This document shows positions 20,580 to 32,139 of a DNA stretch of 40,635 nt, in pieces; position 1 is the stretch's first letter; each line of letters begins with the position of its first letter. This DNA is from Parachlorella kessleri (Eukaryota > Chlorophyta > Trebouxiophyceae > Chlorellales > Chlorellaceae), in the NCBI GenBank assembly GCA_001598975.1, contig BBXU01000632.1, forward strand, positions 1 through 40,635, in the 5' to 3' direction. A program made the translations under genes and the position numbers. Below the pieces are notes generated by a model, which ran no database searches, had not been told where the DNA came from, and worked only from the letters and a program-made list of their open reading frames with translations.

Positions 20580-23500
20580 TCAAGCCCAACGCCGCCTCTC
20601 TTCCTCAGCATCAATAGGCGTATACCATCCGGGCCGGGGCACATGCGGGCTCAGGCGGTAGTTCAAAAAGAGCTCCTCATCCTCCAGGTCTCTCGTAGCC
20701 ACGAGTGCGAGCCCAGTTACAGCTTCACGGGGGGAAACCGGGTCGCTGCTGCTGGCCAGCGGCAGCTGCGGGTCCTGGGGGTCTTTACAGAGGGCATTGG
20801 GTAGGTAGGCACGCAGCTGTGGGGCATCCCCTGCTCATGGAATCACATGGCCTTCAAGCAGGTGCAAATGCAGTGGACACAGATGCCGTAGAGCGGCAGT
20901 GCATGTTTCATGCGGCTGACGAGCTCTTAAAGCTGAAGGCCAGCAAGAGATATCGTGGCAACTACAGCAGAGCATTTATGTACACCGCTCTTTTGACACC
21001 AGGTACACTCAACTTGCAGACCAAATAATGACCTGCACTGCATGTCACCAAACCCAACACAGACGCCACATGTTCAGTCTCACCAGGTGCCTTGAAGTCG
21101 AAGGCAGCTACCATGACGTTGGGGAGGGTGCCGGCAGCCGGGTGGTTGGCAAAGTGAGCCAGAGCTAGGGGGTTCCTGGCCTGCAGCCGAGGCAGCCTCA
21201 AGCCCGGGCAGTTCGAAAGAAACACCAGGCAGCGACTTACTTAAAAAAGCTACCCACTGCATGCAATCTAGCAACCCGCCAGCAATGCCGTAGGAGGTGT
21301 CTTGAGCAATTCTCAAGCACCTCGAACGCCCCCACAGCACTGATTCCGCAAGGAGGCACGACCAACGCAACCCTCTCATTTCTTCTGTATCCACCTTTCT
21401 CGCTTGAAGCTCACAACCAAGTACTCTGAGCATCGATTGCAGCTGGCCAAGAGACCCAGGCTGCTGACCCGCAGGACGCCCTCACCGACCTCCATGAACT
21501 ACTAGTCGCACTGACAGCTCACCTCCAGCAGCCCCAGCGCAGCATCCACAGCATTCTGTGGGCCCTCAGGCCAGGTCTTCCCTGCCTGTTGGCCCCTGCC
21601 CCACGGCTTTGCATCCAGCACCACCCCATCAAAGCGGCCTGCAGGGGGGCACACGGGCCTAAGATTGCCTTGCAGCGCTGGGGGCGTGGAGAATACTTTG
21701 CGTCTCTACTGCTCTCCACTGGGTGTTGCGATGAGCTCCCAGACTAACCGAGCAAGGCGCATGCGGATGAGTGGATCTGCATGATGGGTAAATTTGCAGT
21801 CTGGGAACTCATCGCAACACCCAGTAATGAGCAGGAGAGACGCAAAACAGTATTGCTCGGGCATGTAAAGCACGGTTCGCTGCCTGGAGAGTCTGGGGGT
21901 AGAGAGGGTAAGGCGGCTACGAGAGGAAACTAAAGCTCAAGATACCAGGAGAAACTGGGCTCACACGTTCAGTTGCGGGAACAGAGAGGGCTGCTGGGAA
22001 GGCGATGCTGGGAGTGGCTGGTGCCTACTATCACTCACCTATGAGGTAAGAGTTGTCTCGGTCAATCTTGGGGTATCCGGGAATCTGGCGGTACTGCAAG
22101 GGGGTGTAGCAGCTGCCGGGGTACAGCGCTACCAGCTGCACCAAAGGAAAATCATAATATGGAACTAGGGGGGAAACAGAGTCTGGTGCAACCTACAATA
22201 GCAGCGCTGCAAACGGAAGAGCTTGACTTCTGCTCAGCATTTTGCACGGCTGCTTGCCCTCATACCACGTCCGTTTGGGATTGTTGCTTCAGGTGCCTCA
22301 GGAGGGGCTCCTGATACAAAATTGCTGGCTGTCATTGGCCCACGATCCCAAGTGTGGCTTTTGATAGTTGCTAAAACCCCACTCTCCCAAGGGTAAACAA
22401 AATAGACAGATTCGACGCGTGAATGCAGGCTGTGCAGAGTCAAACTATACAAGACCGTTCACAACTTTGGCACACATTCATCCGAGCCAGCACCACAGCC
22501 GAGTGATGCATCACAGGGTACCATGCAGTTGCTCAGAGCACACATCGCTGCCATGCCTCTCACCTGCCCAGTGCAGGCCCTACCCTCCAGCCACAGTCCA
22601 TCCCCAGACTCATCATGCTGTATGGAGGAGGGCGCCACCCGCAGAGAAAAGCCAGCCGCCTGCCAAAAAGCTGCCGCGAGCCTTTCAGAGGAGAGAGCTT
22701 GCTGCTGCTGCTGCTGTGGTTGTTGTTGTTGTTGCGATTGCTGCAAGGCAGATGCCACTCCTTGCTGTGCATAAGCCGCAGGCTCTGCTGCCCCCGCTGG
22801 TGCAGCTGCAGCTGCCTCACGGGCATCTCGGGTGTGGCCTTCACTACCGCTACCATGGCTACTGGCAACACGTGCTTCAGCAGACCCACTTGCGGCCACT
22901 TCTGGCCCTGCTTGCATCGCTGCGGCTGCAGCCGACCCCAGGGCAAACGCAAGGCCTCCACCCCTCCCATGCCGGCTCACCCCACGCTGTCCCTGCTGGG
23001 CTGCTCCCTGCTGCGCTCGCTGCAGCCGCTGCTCCTCGATAGCTGCCAGTCGTTCTAGATGCCTTGCCGCCGGCATCGGATCCGCATGCTGCTGCAGGAT
23101 GCTGTGCAGGACGGTGGTCAAAGCGAGCACCTGGGATTGCAGATTGGCGGCCACAGCCGTCTGCATGCCCTGCGGGTGACAGCAAGCAGCGATACTCAGC
23201 CAGCACAGTATTGACGTTGGCTGGGTCGCATCTGCTATACTTCTAGTCAGCTCGCCTTTGACACATGCCCCACAGAAAAGGATGGGCCACCACACAGCTG
23301 CAGGTTGAAAGGCACAATCTGCGGCTACGACAGCATGCCACGTCTGGCATCTCTTGTGCAACGCTCTCCATCTACTGCCCTGATCAATGCTCAGTCGTTT
23401 ATACCTCGAACCCCAGCTTCTCTGCCTGGGCAGCCAGTTGGGTCGCAACATCATCGGCGTCTTCCAAAGATCCTGCAAGCGCACAAAACCACAATTGTGC

Positions 23501-24111
23501 TCGGGTGGGAGAGGGCTGCTGCTGCAAACATAAAGCCCCGGAAGGCACCCAGGATGCCTCAGAGAATAGGCACTCCAGGGCTCGAACATAGCAAGCAACC
23601 TGGCCTCGGAGCCAAGAAGTGCATGCAACTGTCCCTGCTTGCTGTTGCCTCGGACTGTCTCAGTGCTCTGTGCTGGGGCACCTTGCTGGGCGTGGTAGGA
23701 GGTAAGCAGGAACAGGCGGTGGGTGTCTAGCTCGTGCTGCAGCTTGCGCTTGTCCAGCCGCTGCAGGATGGCCCTGGCGGACAAGGCATCCAGCAGCTGC
23801 GGAGCAAAGCAAGCAGGGGAGGGCGTGTATGTTGACGCCGCCAGGCTGGGTGTGCTGGGGAGCTGGGCAACGCTTGCAGCTCCCTAGGGTAGCCGGCCGC
23901 CAACTCGGTCGTAACAAGGGGGACCAGGACCCCCTAAAGAGCTGCAGCGAGTGGCAGTTGCACTGACAGGGTGAGTGGTTGCCCCGCTGAATGCACAACA
24001 GGCGCGGCAGCGTTTACGATGTCTAGTTACACCCGCTGGCCAGCCATGATGGGGTTTGCAAGGGTGAAGTGTCATGGGCTGCCTCACCTTGCTAGCCCAC
24101 TTCAGCACCAT
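20580..24111 (-). CDS. SETD9: SETD9-like SET-domain protein, 8 exons
   Basis: Exons in order: 24111-24088, 23796-23682, 23472-23405, 23169-22564, 22135-22039, 21638-21523, 21180-21084, 20830-20580. They sum to 1374 nt, or 457 residues. All introns are GT-AG. The N-terminal helical part contains [15 protein letters not shown]. Exon 4 carries an Ala/Gln-rich insert with a Gln tract ([12 protein letters not shown]). The C-terminal SET-like part has [11 protein letters not shown] (about 273-283), [33 protein letters not shown] (344-356) and EELFLNYR (426-433). The last two match the NPLAxxxxxNN and EELFxNY motifs I know from SETD9 and its plant relatives, the S-adenosylmethionine and substrate site of SET methyltransferases. 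The substrate of SETD9 is not established. The human protein is about 300 residues; the extra length here is mainly the exon 4 insert. The 8-residue first exon rests on phase and donor only. Confidence 0.85.
21691..21854. repeat. Long inverted repeat (hairpin) in an intron of the SETD9-like gene
   Basis: The arms 21691-21745 and 21798-21854 are reverse complements over about 55 nt with a 52-nt loop. The inner 28 nt (21718-21745 against 21798-21825) have one mismatch. The outer part has about four mismatches and a 2-nt bulge. It sits inside the intron 21639-22038. It could be a foldback/MITE-type element or an intronic small-RNA precursor. Confidence 0.85.
22698..22743 (-). repeat. CAG/CAA repeat coding for poly-Gln in the SETD9-like gene
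   Basis: On the minus strand the tract is a mix of CAG and CAA codons giving [15 protein letters not shown]. It is part of exon 4 and in frame. Confidence 0.9.
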
Positions 24112-24797
24112 GCTTCTGTGTTCTGTCCAAGGGCTTGGCAACGATGGCAACAGGGGTCAGGAGAATCTGATGCCAGGATTTCCAGCTGTGCAAGATGCAA
24201 CTGTGGCAGCTGGTATCAGATGGTACTACAAGGTGCCCCACCAATGCCAGCCACTCACCGTCGGGCCTGGTAGAATATCATGGCTCAGCTAGTTGCAAAC
24301 TTAGTACTCCAGCTTATGGATCACTAGGCATGGACACATTGCTGGATATCAGCGTTGAGCTAACTAGTCTGAGTACCAAATTTGGTTCAGAAGTATGTGT
24401 TGTGGGGTTTTTGGACCAGAGCTTGACTTCAGGTCTTCTAGCCGTGGAACCGAGGATGACCGGACGGAGGCAAGCCACGATGTCTGGGGCTACTTGATAG
24501 CGCTGGTGAGCCTTCAGTCCCCTTTCGCACTGCGGTAGTGTTGCTAGGGCGAACAGCATGGATCGTATGTCTTGTCGTAGCGCGGCATCTGTTGCATCCT
24601 GTCGACGTGCTCATACTGCGTAAACCATGTCTTGGAGCTCATACAAAAATACATCTGAAGTGTAATCGGCGACGGTATGTTCCCTTCTTCGTGGTACTTG
24701 TTGTTTAGGTGGACTGCGTGGAGCAGGCAAACCCTGCTGCACCCCTCCCTGAAGGGCTGCATGAGTCTCAGGCGCTCGCTCAGTTGCTGGGTACACG
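24112..24797. other. Divergent promoter region, SETD9-like gene and membrane-protein gene
   Basis: Nothing with family resemblance was found here. The two flanking genes point away from each other, so both promoters, and possibly an unseen first exon of the plus-strand gene, should lie in this stretch. Confidence 0.5.
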
Positions 24798-26718
24798 ATG
24801 CTGATGCGCTCTTTTGTGCAGGTAGCCAACATTTCCATCCTAGCCAGGGCGCTACCCATAGCCACTCCCGCGCTCCTGGCCCACTACGCTTGGTATTTAC
24901 CGGCACTGGTCGGGCTGCTGGCATGGAGCTTCTTCGGAGGAAAGAGATATTTGCAGTGGAGGCTGCTGCTACAGGCGGTGTTCCGACTACAGTGCTTTCT
25001 GCTGCCCTGCCACATGTAAGGAATCTTAAGGGTTGGCCTGTCAGCAGCCTTTGTGTGTAGACCGACATGCAAAACAGCGCAGCTGCCAAAAGGCTGGGAC
25101 CTGGATATTGCTGCATTTGCTTGCAGTGCTGTGGCTGGTACGCTAGGCTGACAGCAACCACATGCTGAAATAGCTGGCCTATGATCCACAAGACCCCACA
25201 GCCCACAAGCCTGGTCTTGAAGCCACGCGTAGCACTGTGCTGCAGGCGTGTGTGGGCGCTTTTCAATGATCAGCCTCCCAGCTGGCACGCCGGCACTGGC
25301 TCAGAGCTGTTAAATGCCGGCGTGTTTGCAGCAGGCCTGCTGGGCCAAAGCTATGTGGGCGTGCTGGCCCTGCTGACATTTGCCCATCGGCTGCCGCTGT
25401 GGCTCCACCTGCCAGTGCAGCTGACATCCCTAGGGGCGCTTATGGTGCAGCACAATGCTGACATGTGTGCTTCTGCGCTGCTCAACAATAATGTGGGTAA
25501 CGCTGAACCTCATACAGCAGTTGGGTGGGTTCGACACTGGCTGCATCTTTATTATCTGAAATAGTCCGGCAGCCTGGTAGTGGATGGTGGGTGCAATGCT
25601 ATTCCAAGGAGTTGAGATCCACGGTGAACTTGAAAACAGCAAGAGGTTTTCAGCTGTCCTAGGTGGTACTGCCTGCAACTGGTTGTCGCTTCTCACACTA
25701 TGCCGGCCTCTTGTTGGGGGCACAATGCTGAAGGTCACAGGTCACAATACGACTTGCGCAACAACCAAGCCCAGAGGATATTAGCTACCAATGGTCAGCG
25801 TAATTGCCCGCAGGTGGCTGGTGGACTCTTGCATGGCGTGCATTGGTGGCTGAGCTTATTGTCGGTAGTGGCTCCCCTGCCAGTCTGGCCGCTGCCTGTT
25901 GCGAATCAGGCGGCTCAATGCAGGTCGGTTGCAATGCATATCATTAGTAGCAGCAAATGCTTTATGCCATTATCTGGGCGGTCAGTGCCATGCCTTCTCC
26001 TCATGGGCCCCCCTTGCCGGTTGGGGAGAAATGCCTCAGAAAACTTTGGTCTATCCCCTGGACAAGGCGGGATCAATAATGCAAGGCAGGCCGAACTTGT
26101 ACTTGCTAGACTGCTGTTAACAGCTTGGAAGCACCCAGTTCTCTTTCCTCAATTCCTTGCAGCACTCCAGTGTTTCCCTGGCGCCTGTGCAGGCAGGTGC
26201 TGGCTTTCTTACAGGTCATGCTGGGCTTCGTGCTGCCCAGCTGTGTACTGGCAAGCCAGGAAGGCCAGGCTCTGCTTAGGAAGGAGGGCAGGACCGGCAG
26301 CACAAGGCTGGGTCCAAGCAGATCCTGCTGTGGTCAGAGCAGCCCTAACAGTGCTGCCAGCCCTAGTATTACTGGCGGCTCAACCTCCCTCAGTCTCGCC
26401 AGCAGCAGCAGCAGCCCCGGTGGCGTGAGCAGCATACAGCGTACCACCGAAAGTGGCACCTTAAGTCGGAGGGGAGTGTGTACCTCTGGTGATGCTTCCC
26501 AGCTGCGGGCTCCAAGTTCCAGCGGCACATGCGCTTCATGTAGTATAGGTGGTATTGGACAGTTTAGCTTTAAGAAGTTCAGTGAGAGGCTGGTTGGGCG
26601 TCATGGAAGGTTTGTCATAGCGGTGGCAAGCCTGCGCCTCGCAACCAGGAAGCTGCCAGAGTTGGTAGTGCTGATACCAGCACTGGCGTGGTTAACCATT
26701 TGCACATTAATCAATTGA
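24798..26718 (+). CDS. Unidentified multi-pass membrane protein, 4 exons recognised
   Basis: Proposed exons: 24798-25015 (coding from 24822 if an upstream exon exists), 25246-25496, 25814-25923, 26197-26718; about 366 residues. Phases join: CAC AT + G, then GTG G + GT, then CAG + GTG. Hydrophobic stretches occur in exon 1 (ALPIATPALLAHYAWYLPAL and VGLLAWSFF), exon 2 (GVFAAGLLGQSYVGVLALLT and PVQLTSLGALM), exon 4 (VLAFLQVMLGFVLPSCVLA) and the very C-terminus (LVVLIPALAWLTICTLI). Between the last two lies a Ser/Gly-rich, probably disordered loop. I do not recognise the family. Exons 1 and 2 are the most convincing. Exon 3 is chosen on phase and splice sites alone. The start ATG at 24798 is in frame through a possible acceptor (gtgcag/GTAGCC), so a spliced upstream start is equally possible. 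Confidence 0.55.
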
Positions 26719-27391
26719 ATCCCTTCCCTTTACACCTGCCGGTCTGGCTGAGCGCCTGTGCGCCCTCATGGGCTTGAGCCTAGGGTGAGGTGGTAGGGAC
26801 GTTGGCGTGCACCTTGTCCATTTCTGTCAGCCCAGCGCCCCCACCCACCCCACTCCCCCCCTGGGGAGGGTCTTGAAACGCCTGGACTTGTATCCCTTCT
26901 GTATGTGCTTGCCTTTGTACTTTGCTGCATTGCTCGCATACTGTATTGCATAAAACTGCATGTCTACAGCTCGTCTTGGTGCCTTGGTAGTAGGCTAACC
27001 ATATCCGCCTATCCGGTAATTTGAAAGCCATCTTGGTTTCTGTGGTTGTATTTGCTTGTTGTGCAGTGTGTTTGGCTTGAGGATATATAAATGGCTGTTG
27101 CACCTGAACATACTTGCCATGACCGCTATGTGTAGTCAGGGTCCTCCAGCTTTGTCACAGCCCTGCAGTGGCTTGGCTGCTTCATGTTTCTTGAAGGCGT
27201 CTGGCATGGCAAAATGCAAGGAGAATTTCCTTGATGAGCCTATGCAAATGCTTGTACATAATTGTTCTAGACCTTCTTATGTTCTGCAGCAGTGGCATAG
27301 TAGTGCACCCAGCTGTCAGGAATGCTTCATGCTGTGCATGAGCTGTTATGGACGCCCACCCAGAGGCACAACACATTTTCTAGCCTCGCTT
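26719..27391. other. Intergenic region before the coiled-coil gene
   Basis: Holds the 3' flank of the membrane-protein gene and the probable promoter of the next gene, with a good TATA-like site at 27084-27090. No conserved coding sequence seen. Confidence 0.5.
27084..27090 (+). promoter_or_regulatory. TATA-like box (tatataa)
   Basis: The sequence ggatatataaatgg lies in a GC-richer region about 300 nt before the candidate ATG at 27392 of the coiled-coil gene. The assignment to that gene is inferred from position. Confidence 0.4.
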
Positions 27392-30389
27392 ATGGTCGAA
27401 ACTGTTGTAAACTTCCTCATTGGTAGCTGCCATCATGTCAAGGCATCCCACTGTTGACAAGCTGGGGACGAACGCAAGCCAGCGCACAGGTGGGGCCACT
27501 TGAGAACAACGGAAAGCTGCCTCACAGCACAGTACAGAAGCCAGCCAAAGCGCTAGGGTTGGCGGCCCTAGGCTCGCCCCAACTGTTTGGGCAAGCAGTA
27601 CCCTTGCCATATGAGCAGGCAAAGCAACTGTCAACGGACAGGCAGCCGCCTGTGCTGACTTTTGGATGCCCACAACCCTCTGTCTGCAGGCTCGCATGCT
27701 GGCCCAGGCAGCCTGGCATGCCTTGGAGCGGCGGCTGTGGGAGCGGCAAGCTGTTTCCTGTACCACCAGTACCTCAAGCGCACCACTCAGAGCCCGCAAC
27801 GTGGCGCACCAGGAAGCGCAGACGGCCAATCCCTGGCCCTGAGGGACGCGCTGGTTGTCAGAGATGCCCAGCTTGTGCAGCAGGCTGAAGCTTTAGAGCG
27901 TGCTGAGAAGCGCGCAGTGACCGCAGAGCACGAGAGACAGCGGCTCCATGAGGCAGCCATGCGGCTTGAGAAGCAGGTTCACAGCATGACCAGCCAGCTG
28001 GTGGCGGCAAGCCGCGCGGCACAGGAGAAGGCAGGAGAGGCAGACAGGCTGGCTGCTGCGCTGGCAGCAGCCCAGCAGGGGCGCGCGGCGTCAGAGCAAG
28101 CGCTTGCGCAGGAGAAGGCCGCCACAGCGGACCTCACGTCCAGGCTTTCCACTGCTCAGGAGAGCCTCGTCCTCCTTGCGGCCGGCAAAGAAGAAATCCA
28201 GGGCAAGACAGCGTCGCTGCAGGCTGACCTTCAGGCTGCCTGCCAGGAGACGTGCAAGCTGGCTGGCCAACTGGACGGCGCACAACAGCAGGTGGACGTC
28301 ACCCAGCAACAAGTGCAGCAGCTTGAGAGCACCTCCCAGCAGCTGACGGCACAGCTTACAGATCTGGAGTGCATGCTGGCTAGGGCGAGCGATACTGCAC
28401 AGGAGAGGGCGGCAGAAGCTGAGCAGCTACGGAGTGCAATGGAGGCTCTTCAGGCTGAGCTGGTAGTGAGCAGAAAAGACCTGAAGGTGAGAGCTGTTGT
28501 CTGCCTGTACAACTGTCTGTACAGGTTGCGTTTTCAATATTAACACATGGTGCTGTACAACTTTTGGGCCTTGTGGCCTGTGTGCCCGCACAGACACTTG
28601 TAGGACATCATGCCTGATGCAGCCGCCTTTGATGTCACGATGTGGGTTTAGGCATTGCATGGGTGCATTATGACTAGCACAGGACGACATCGTCGCCTGT
28701 GCCACCCATGCGCGTACTTTCCAGACAGCTTGCTGTGGTTCAATAACTCCTACTGATCGGTTGAATGCAAATACGTCAGCTTGTCTGCACTGCAAGTCTG
28801 CGGCACTGCGATTCACTTAAATGTGCATCACCTCTACATTAAATAGCCAGCGCTGCTTGGTCCCACAGGCCCAGGCGGAGCTCCTGGCTCGGAGTGATGA
28901 AGCGGCTCGGCATGCTGAGCTGGACAAGCAGCAGCTGGAGGCCCGCCTTTCAAGCCTGCAGCAGCTGATGGAGGCAGCACAGACCGCTGCTGAACAGCAA
29001 GCTGTAACTCTGCAGAAGGAGCTGGCTGTTGCCCGCAGTGAAGCACAGCAGGCACAGCAGGAGCTGGAGGCCGCTCGCAGCGAAGCCCAGCAGGCAGAGC
29101 AGGAGCTGATCAGGGCCATAGCACAGGTAGAGAGCCAGCAAGCAGCGGCTCGGCAGGAGCAGGAGGCTGCCCGCCGCGAAGCACGACAGGCGCAGCACGA
29201 GCTAGAAGCCTCGCGCTTCGAAATGAGTCAGGCACAGGAGGAGCTGACAAGGGTGATAGCCGAGCTGGAGGCCCAGCAAGCAACAGCTAGGAGGGAGCGG
29301 CAGCACAGTGAGGAAGCCGAGGGAGCTCTGGAGCAGGAGAGGGCCTCTAGGGCAGCGCTGCTGGAGCAGGTGGCAAGCCTAGAGGGCAGACTAGCAGAAG
29401 CGGGAAAGACAGCAAAGGCCAAGGCTGCTGAGGTTCAGATGCTGACAAGCGCACTGGAAGTCGCACAGCAGGGAGTAGCAAAAGGTCAGGATGAGGTTGC
29501 TAGGCAGCAAGAGGCGGCAGAGGGTGCCCTGCAGCATGAGAAAGAGGTGTCGCAACAGCTGAGGGGCCAGCTTGCCAGCCTGGAGAGCATGCTGGCAGAG
29601 GCCAGCAAAGCTGCTGAGGAGAGGACAGCGCACTCAGAACAGCTGAGAGGCGAGGTTGCCAGCCTGGAAAGCAGGCTGGCTGATGCCAGCACCGCTGCAG
29701 AGGCAAAGGCAACTGAAGCTGAGCAGCTGACGAGCCAATTGCAGGCAGCACGCCAGGAAGCAGCCAGGGCACAGGAGGAGGTTGACAGGCAGCATTTGGA
29801 GGCAGATGGCAGCCTCCAGCGCGAGAGGGAGGTGTCAGAGCAGCTGAGGGGGCAGGTCCCTACCCTTGAAAGCAGGTTGGCAGAGGGTGGCAGGGTAGCA
29901 GCGGAGAGGGCAGCGGAAGCTAAACAGCTGAAGGGGCAAATGTCGAGCTTGGAGAACCGTCTGGCGGAGGCGAGCAGGAGTGCACAGGAGAAGGCAACAG
30001 AAAGTCAGGAGCTGAGGGTCGAGCTATCCAGCCTGGAGAACCAGCTGGAGGAAGCCAGCGAAGCAGCAGAGAACAGCTCAGGTGAAGCCGAGCAGCTGAG
30101 GGGCCAGCTGCAAGCTACAAGGGCGGTGGTGGACAACCTGCGCGATCAGCAGAGCACCCAGCAAATTGCCAAACAAAGCACTCCGCAGAGCAGCCCGCAG
30201 GTGAGCAAGCCAGGCATCCAGCAGGGCAGCCAGCATGTGGCAGGAGAGCCGGAGCCGTCACGGGAAGCTAGCCGCAAGAGGAACAAGAAGAAGAGCAAAC
30301 GGGCCCAAGGTGCAGGAGGAGGGCTTGGCGAGGGCCAGGATGAGACCAGTGAGGGCCAGGATGCTGACCTGATCCTGGCAAGCCGGTAA
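27392..30389 (+). CDS. Membrane-anchored long coiled-coil protein with 28-residue repeats, 3 exons
   Basis: Exons: 27392-27422 (candidate), 27690-28486, 28869-30389; about 782 residues. The two large exons are well supported; exon 1 (MVETVVNFLIG) is proposed because its donor phase fits and it supplies an ATG. A hydrophobic segment (LACLGAAAVGAASCFLY) lies at about residues 18-34, followed by basic YLKR, as in a signal anchor. The rest is almost entirely Ala/Glu/Gln/Arg-rich heptads. From about 29550 to 30120 a four-heptad unit of 28 residues recurs, with consensus EQLRGQLxSLExRLAEAS. The C-terminus is basic then acidic (RKRNKKKSKR, GEGQDETSEGQD). The build resembles golgin/kinectin-type tethers or scaffolds, but coiled-coil composition gives no specific orthology. 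The final TAA sits inside ccg/gtaag, so splicing into a further exon cannot be excluded. Confidence 0.75.
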
Positions 30390-31201
30390 GGCTGCAGTCA
30401 GTTTGTGGAGTGGCCCACGCAATGGTTTTGAAAGTTGCATCGAGCGATAAGGCATGAAACTTATAAACTTTCAGGGATTAATGCAAGGTATGCCCCTGGG
30501 AGTATTCCACATGCCAGAGCCACAAACTTACAATGTGTCATGAGTTTGCGGCTTCAACGGGGCACATATATAACATGAAGTACATGCCCCTGTGGCCTGT
30601 ATGCTGGGCTTTCCTCCGATGGGCTTGGAGAGATTCCAAATTGAAGCTGAGCACAGCGCAAGTCTATCAACACTATTGGCACGATGCAGTATGAGGGCTT
30701 CCTGAAAGTCATGCGCTGCACCACCGTGGAATTTGCAGGCAGAGGCTGCTAAACTAATGTTGATGGCCAACCAGCGCACTTTAGCCCTTTAAAGAGTGAT
30801 CGTCCTGAAACAAGGACCCCATGCAACTCTTGACGCAACTCACTCATGAAATGTTAGGCAGCCACTGGCAGCCTACTGCCACAATCACCATGCAACTACT
30901 GTCCTGCTAGTAGATGAGACACACTTGGGCACGCCTAATCAATAGAACCTAAGCTGGCCGCTCTCACAAGCGCTCGCACGTACGCATTATAGACCTCTGC
31001 AAGAACCTTGCTGGGTGCAGGCACCATTAAATGATCGCTGCAGCGCTCAGGCACACCAGTTCCTCCCTCACAAACTCCCCGGCCGCTCGCTACCACTCCT
31101 CCACTACCACACGCGAAAGACTCCAGGCACGCGTCGAGCTTACACTTCTAGCCAACCAGGCGAAATTGGGCAACCGCCTCGCTCCGGCCACCAACACAAG
31201 C
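30390..31201. other. Convergent intergenic region
   Basis: Lies between the 3' ends of the coiled-coil gene and the minus-strand DUF1295-like gene. Several A/T-rich patches; no gene seen. A TTACA at 31140-31144 may be the polyadenylation signal of the minus-strand gene. Confidence 0.6.
31140..31144 (-). terminator. Candidate polyadenylation signal of the DUF1295-like gene
   Basis: TGTAA on the minus strand, about 58 nt past the stop at 31202. Confidence 0.4.
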
Positions 31202-32139
31202 TCACCAAAGGTATGGGATGAACAGAGTAGACTGTGCCTTGTAAGCTGCAAACTCGGGGTAGCGGGACAGGGACTTGTCCTTGCGGCGCATGTTGGGGAT
31301 CCACAACCCAATGACAACTATCGACACACAGGCCAGAGGCAGCCAGTGCATCGTCAGCAGGTTGAAGCCCAGGTAGATGAGCAGCTCGCCTGCAGTAATC
31401 AAGAGCCACACAGGAAGACAGTCATGATGCAGCGCTTGTCAGCTAACCGTTCAGGAGGTACACACAAGTGGCTGGCCTTTGGAGCAGCATCAGCAAGGGA
31501 AGACTGACTGTGGGCGCACTATTCCCCAGACCAGGTCAGGCACTACAGGAAACAACATTTCCTTTAAATTAATGGCCGGCAAGGCAACAATCACCAGGGC
31601 ACAACGGCAAGGCAGGGCAGCGCAGGGCTGCTGGTGCGCCAACACCAAGGGACATATGGAAAGCACACACATAGATGCTCCGCCTCACCAAAGTAGTTGG
31701 GGTTGCGGCACCGAGCCCACAGCCCGTCATTGATGAGCTTTCCGGGGCGCAGCTTCAGGTAGGCCCACTTCTGCATGTCTCCAGCAAAGTGGAAGAAGAC
31801 GCCAAAGCCCCACAGCGAGACGCAGGCCGCGATCCACCAGGGCGGCGGTGCCACATGGTTGCGGGTGATGACCCAGGGCGCCACCCAGTACAGGGTGAGC
31901 AAGGGGTAGATCCTCCCCAGCCCGTAGCCCCACCCGCAGGGGTTCTCCCAGTTCTTGTCACCAAACATGCGGCCCTTCATGATCCACAGCAGCCCATAGG
32001 TGCCGTGCATGGCAAGGTACACCCAGGCAGCGGGCAGGCCCCAGGCGCCATACACCGCCATCAGCAGCAGGACGAAGGGGCCGGTGAGCAGCTTGTGCGA
32101 GTCGATGAAGTGCCTGAGGCGCAGCGTGGGGGCGGCCAT
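31202..32139 (-). CDS. DUF1295/ICMT-like multi-pass membrane protein, 2 exons
   Basis: Exons: 32139-31689 and 31389-31202, 639 nt, 212 residues, GT-AG intron, phase 1. Hydrophobic helices alternate with short loops (GPFVLLLMAVYGAWGLPAAW, WWIAACVSLWGFGVFFHFA, LLIYLGFNLLTMHWLPLACV, VSIVVIGLWIP). The signature is C-terminal: GDMQKWAYLKL, then RCRNPNYFGELLIYLGF, NMRRKDKSLSRYPEFAAY and FIPYLW. The RNPNYFGE block matches the RHPxYxGE cofactor-binding motif of the isoprenylcysteine methyltransferase/steroid 5-alpha-reductase C-terminal superfamily that includes DUF1295. Whether this member reduces a lipid with NADPH or methylates it is unknown. It probably sits in the ER or a plastid envelope. The stop follows cctttg/gtgagc, which also looks like a donor, so a short extra C-terminal exon is possible. 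Confidence 0.85.

Noticed and set aside
22368..23042. 224-residue plus-strand open frame
   Set aside because: Antisense shadow of the Ala/Gln-rich SETD9-like exon, a common effect of CAG-rich sequence.
24544..25266. 240-residue minus-strand open frame
   Set aside because: Antisense to the hydrophobic exon of the membrane-protein gene, where the plus-strand reading has clear splice signals and hydrophobic periodicity.
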